Below are positions 62,519 to 64,000 of a stretch of DNA of 64,000 nt, piece by piece (positions within the stretch are counted from its first letter, which is position 1; each line of letters begins with the position of its first letter). The position numbers and the translations under genes were made by a program. The DNA is from Sporocytophaga myxococcoides DSM 11118. Its GTDB lineage: Bacteria; Bacteroidota; Bacteroidia; Cytophagales; Cytophagaceae. The stretch lies in contig NZ_KE384560.1 of NCBI RefSeq assembly GCF_000426725.1, forward strand, positions 1,138,960 through 1,202,959, read 5' to 3'. The notes under the pieces are model-generated. The model worked only from the letters and a program-made list of their open reading frames with translations. It was not told where the DNA came from and ran no database searches.

Positions 62519-64000
62519 ATGAAAAAGCTTGTTTTTTTTATAATATGTCTTTTATTCTCTTTGATGGCAAGCATTTCAGTGCAAGCTCAGGGAGAGAAAA
62601 AACTTATTAAAGAAGCAGAAGCCGCATTGGTTCAAAAAGATAGGAATAAAGCACTCGAATTATATCTCAAAGCTTGGGAAATAAATCCCAATAAGTCTGA
62701 GGTCAATTATAAAATCGGAATCTTATATCTGGAAAGCAATTTTAAGTTTAAGGCATTGCCTTATCTGGAAAAGGCGTCAGTATTGGGACTTTCTTCTGAT
62801 TACCAAATCAATAAATATCTTGGAATTGCCAATCAGCTCAATCACAATTTTGAAAAGGCAATAGAAAATTATCAGAATTATAAGGCTTCTATAGCAGATA
62901 AAGAAGAGATCAAAAAAGTTGACCGCAGAATTTATGAATGCAAGAATGGACTCGAGTTTATCTCAAATCCTGTTCCTGTGAAAATTGATAATTTAGGACC
63001 AGTTATCAATTCGTCCTTCCCCGAATATGCTCCTGTTATTTCAGCGGATGATTCTCTCCTTATATTTACTTCAAGACGACAAGGTTCTACTGGCGGCACA
63101 ATGGATCAGTCGGGAATGTATTTCGAGGATTTGTATTCTAGCAAAAAAACAGAAGGAGGCTGGAGTACACCTCAAAATTTAGGTTTTCCGGTAAATTCCA
63201 GCTCACACGAGGCCTCTGTAGGAATCTCTCCTGACGGAAATCAATTATTTATTTATAAAGATAATGGAAACGGAGATATCTATGCTTGCAGTTTTTCTGA
63301 AGAGCACAAATGGTCAAAACCTGTTTCTGTAGGAAGTGAAGTAAATTCTGCAAAATATTTTGAGAATGGAGCTTGTCTTTCTTTTGATGGAAAGAAATTC
63401 TTCTTTGCAAGCAATCGCGAAGGGGGAGCAGGGGGAAATGATATTTGGGTGGTAGAAAAACAAGATAATGGAAGTTGGAGTAAGCCCTCTAATCTTGGTC
63501 TTCCCATTAACACAGACGCAGATGAAGAAAGTCCTTTTATGGATCTGGATGGAAAGACACTTTATTTCAGCTCACGATCACATAAGGGTATGGGTGGTTT
63601 TGATATATTCAAATCAGTTTTCAGTGAAGAATCGAAAAAATGGTCAATACCTGAAAATCTCGGATACCCAATAAACTCAGCTGATAATGATCTTTACTTT
63701 ATCCTATCCGGAGATGGCAGACATGGATATTATGCATCGGTAAAAGCAGGAGGCTATGGAGACAAAGACATTTACCGAATCTCAATGCCTCCAAGATCCG
63801 ACTTTCAGGACCTTCAGGCAAGATTACAAATGATTAGGGAAAAGAAATATTTATCAAATCAATCTGTTGTCAAGCCCCAATCTTATACATTTTCCGGAAA
63901 GGTAATGGATCCTGGAACCAGTAAACCAATATCCAATGCATTGGTGCAGTTAAAAGATAATAAAGGGAATGTTATCAATGAAATAACCAGTAAGCCAGAT
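62519..64000 (+). CDS. PorE-like paralog, incomplete at the window end
   Basis: ATG at 62519; the frame stays open for 494 codons to the window edge, so the gene continues beyond it. Signal peptide MKKLVFFIICLLFSLMAS, then TPR helices (KALELYLKAWEINPNKSEV), PD40 propeller blades (SPDGNQLFIYKDNG, SFDGKKFFFASNREGGAGG and DLDGKTLYFSSRSHKGMGG) and the start of a carboxypeptidase-regulatory domain (SYTFSGKVMDPGTSKPISNA). It is clearly paralogous to the preceding gene and lies 60 bases after it. An OmpA domain is expected beyond the edge. Confidence 0.85.
   Translation, partial: MKKLVFFIICLLFSLMASISVQAQGEKKLIKEAEAALVQKDRNKALELYLKAWEINPNKSEVNYKIGILYLESNFKFKALPYLEKASVLGLSSDYQINKYLGIANQLNHNFEKAIENYQNYKASIADKEEIKKVDRRIYECKNGLEFISNPVPVKIDNLGPVINSSFPEYAPVISADDSLLIFTSRRQGSTGGTMDQSGMYFEDLYSSKKTEGGWSTPQNLGFPVNSSSHEASVGISPDGNQLFIYKDNGNGDIYACSFSEEHKWSKPVSVGSEVNSAKYFENGACLSFDGKKFFFASNREGGAGGNDIWVVEKQDNGSWSKPSNLGLPINTDADEESPFMDLDGKTLYFSSRSHKGMGGFDIFKSVFSEESKKWSIPENLGYPINSADNDLYFILSGDGRHGYYASVKAGGYGDKDIYRISMPPRSDFQDLQARLQMIREKKYLSNQSVVKPQSYTFSGKVMDPGTSKPISNALVQLKDNKGNVINEITSKPD

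Noticed and set aside
1-64000. CRISPR array, insertion sequence, prophage genes, tRNA genes
   Set aside because: No regularly spaced repeats, transposase, integrase or phage structural gene motifs, and no cloverleaf, were seen.

Overview
The window is chromosomal DNA of an AT-rich Gram-negative member of the Bacteroidota, most likely a Cytophagales gliding-type bacterium (Cytophaga/Sporocytophaga-like). The taxonomic call is inference. It rests on type IX secretion C-terminal sorting domains on secreted proteins, PorE-like OmpA proteins, promoters of the form TTTG-N19-TAnnTTTG, a YpdA bacillithiol-type reductase, Bacteroidota-specific families (DUF5686, DUF5606, putAbiC) and a tmRNA tag reading GEESYAMAA. 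No rRNA, tRNA, insertion sequence, prophage or CRISPR array was found.

Layout. 1-5.7 kb: efp, a secreted T9SS-type protein, a two-gene minus-strand unit headed by a putAbiC-family (putative phage abortive infection) protein and lying directly off the 3' end of ssrA, then ssrA itself, a DUF481 outer-membrane protein and a lone receiver protein. 5.7-20.9 kb: a 1050-residue RCC1-repeat T9SS protein, a C45-type Ntn hydrolase fused to TPRs, a PaaK-like ligase, a DUF900-like hydrolase, a DUF5686 outer-membrane protein with a halogenase-like flavoprotein, and an SMP-30-like lipoprotein. 21-26.5 kb: a branched-chain amino acid region in which two tandem valine-rich leader peptides, each followed by its own intrinsic terminator, precede a PLP aminotransferase, followed by ilvB and ilvN. 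26.5-45 kb: housekeeping and stress genes (dgkA-like, CHASE3-like histidine kinase, Nudix, thioredoxin-like, ypdA with a Cys-rich mini-protein and glycerate kinase, DJ-1/PfpI, HtrA, AI-2E exporter, receiver protein with a structured RNA upstream, M50 protease, SET-domain protein, two hydrolases, aguA-aguB, YigZ, TPR protein). 45.5-50.6 kb: a compact glycan locus (WxcM-like isomerase, FemAB/GNAT acyltransferase, flippase, GT2, and a small membrane protein plus HTTM protein). 50.6-64 kb: rsgA, waaA, an MFS carrier, a PerR-like regulator with peroxiredoxin, a low-molecular-weight phosphatase plus fructosamine kinase pair, an outer-membrane barrel, DUF5606, TonB-C, engB, and two tandem PorE-like proteins, the second cut by the window end.

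The most interesting items are the tandem valine leader-peptide attenuators (21.05-21.36 kb), with a perfect 10-bp palindrome overlapping the putative promoter; a GC-rich structured RNA candidate with a long crossing helix (37.66-37.79 kb); the putAbiC two-gene unit beside ssrA; the SdpAB-like pair inside the glycan locus; and a heptanucleotide AGCTGAA-type repeat that recurs at gene 3' ends. All homology calls are from recognition of motifs in the translated sequence; no database search was run.
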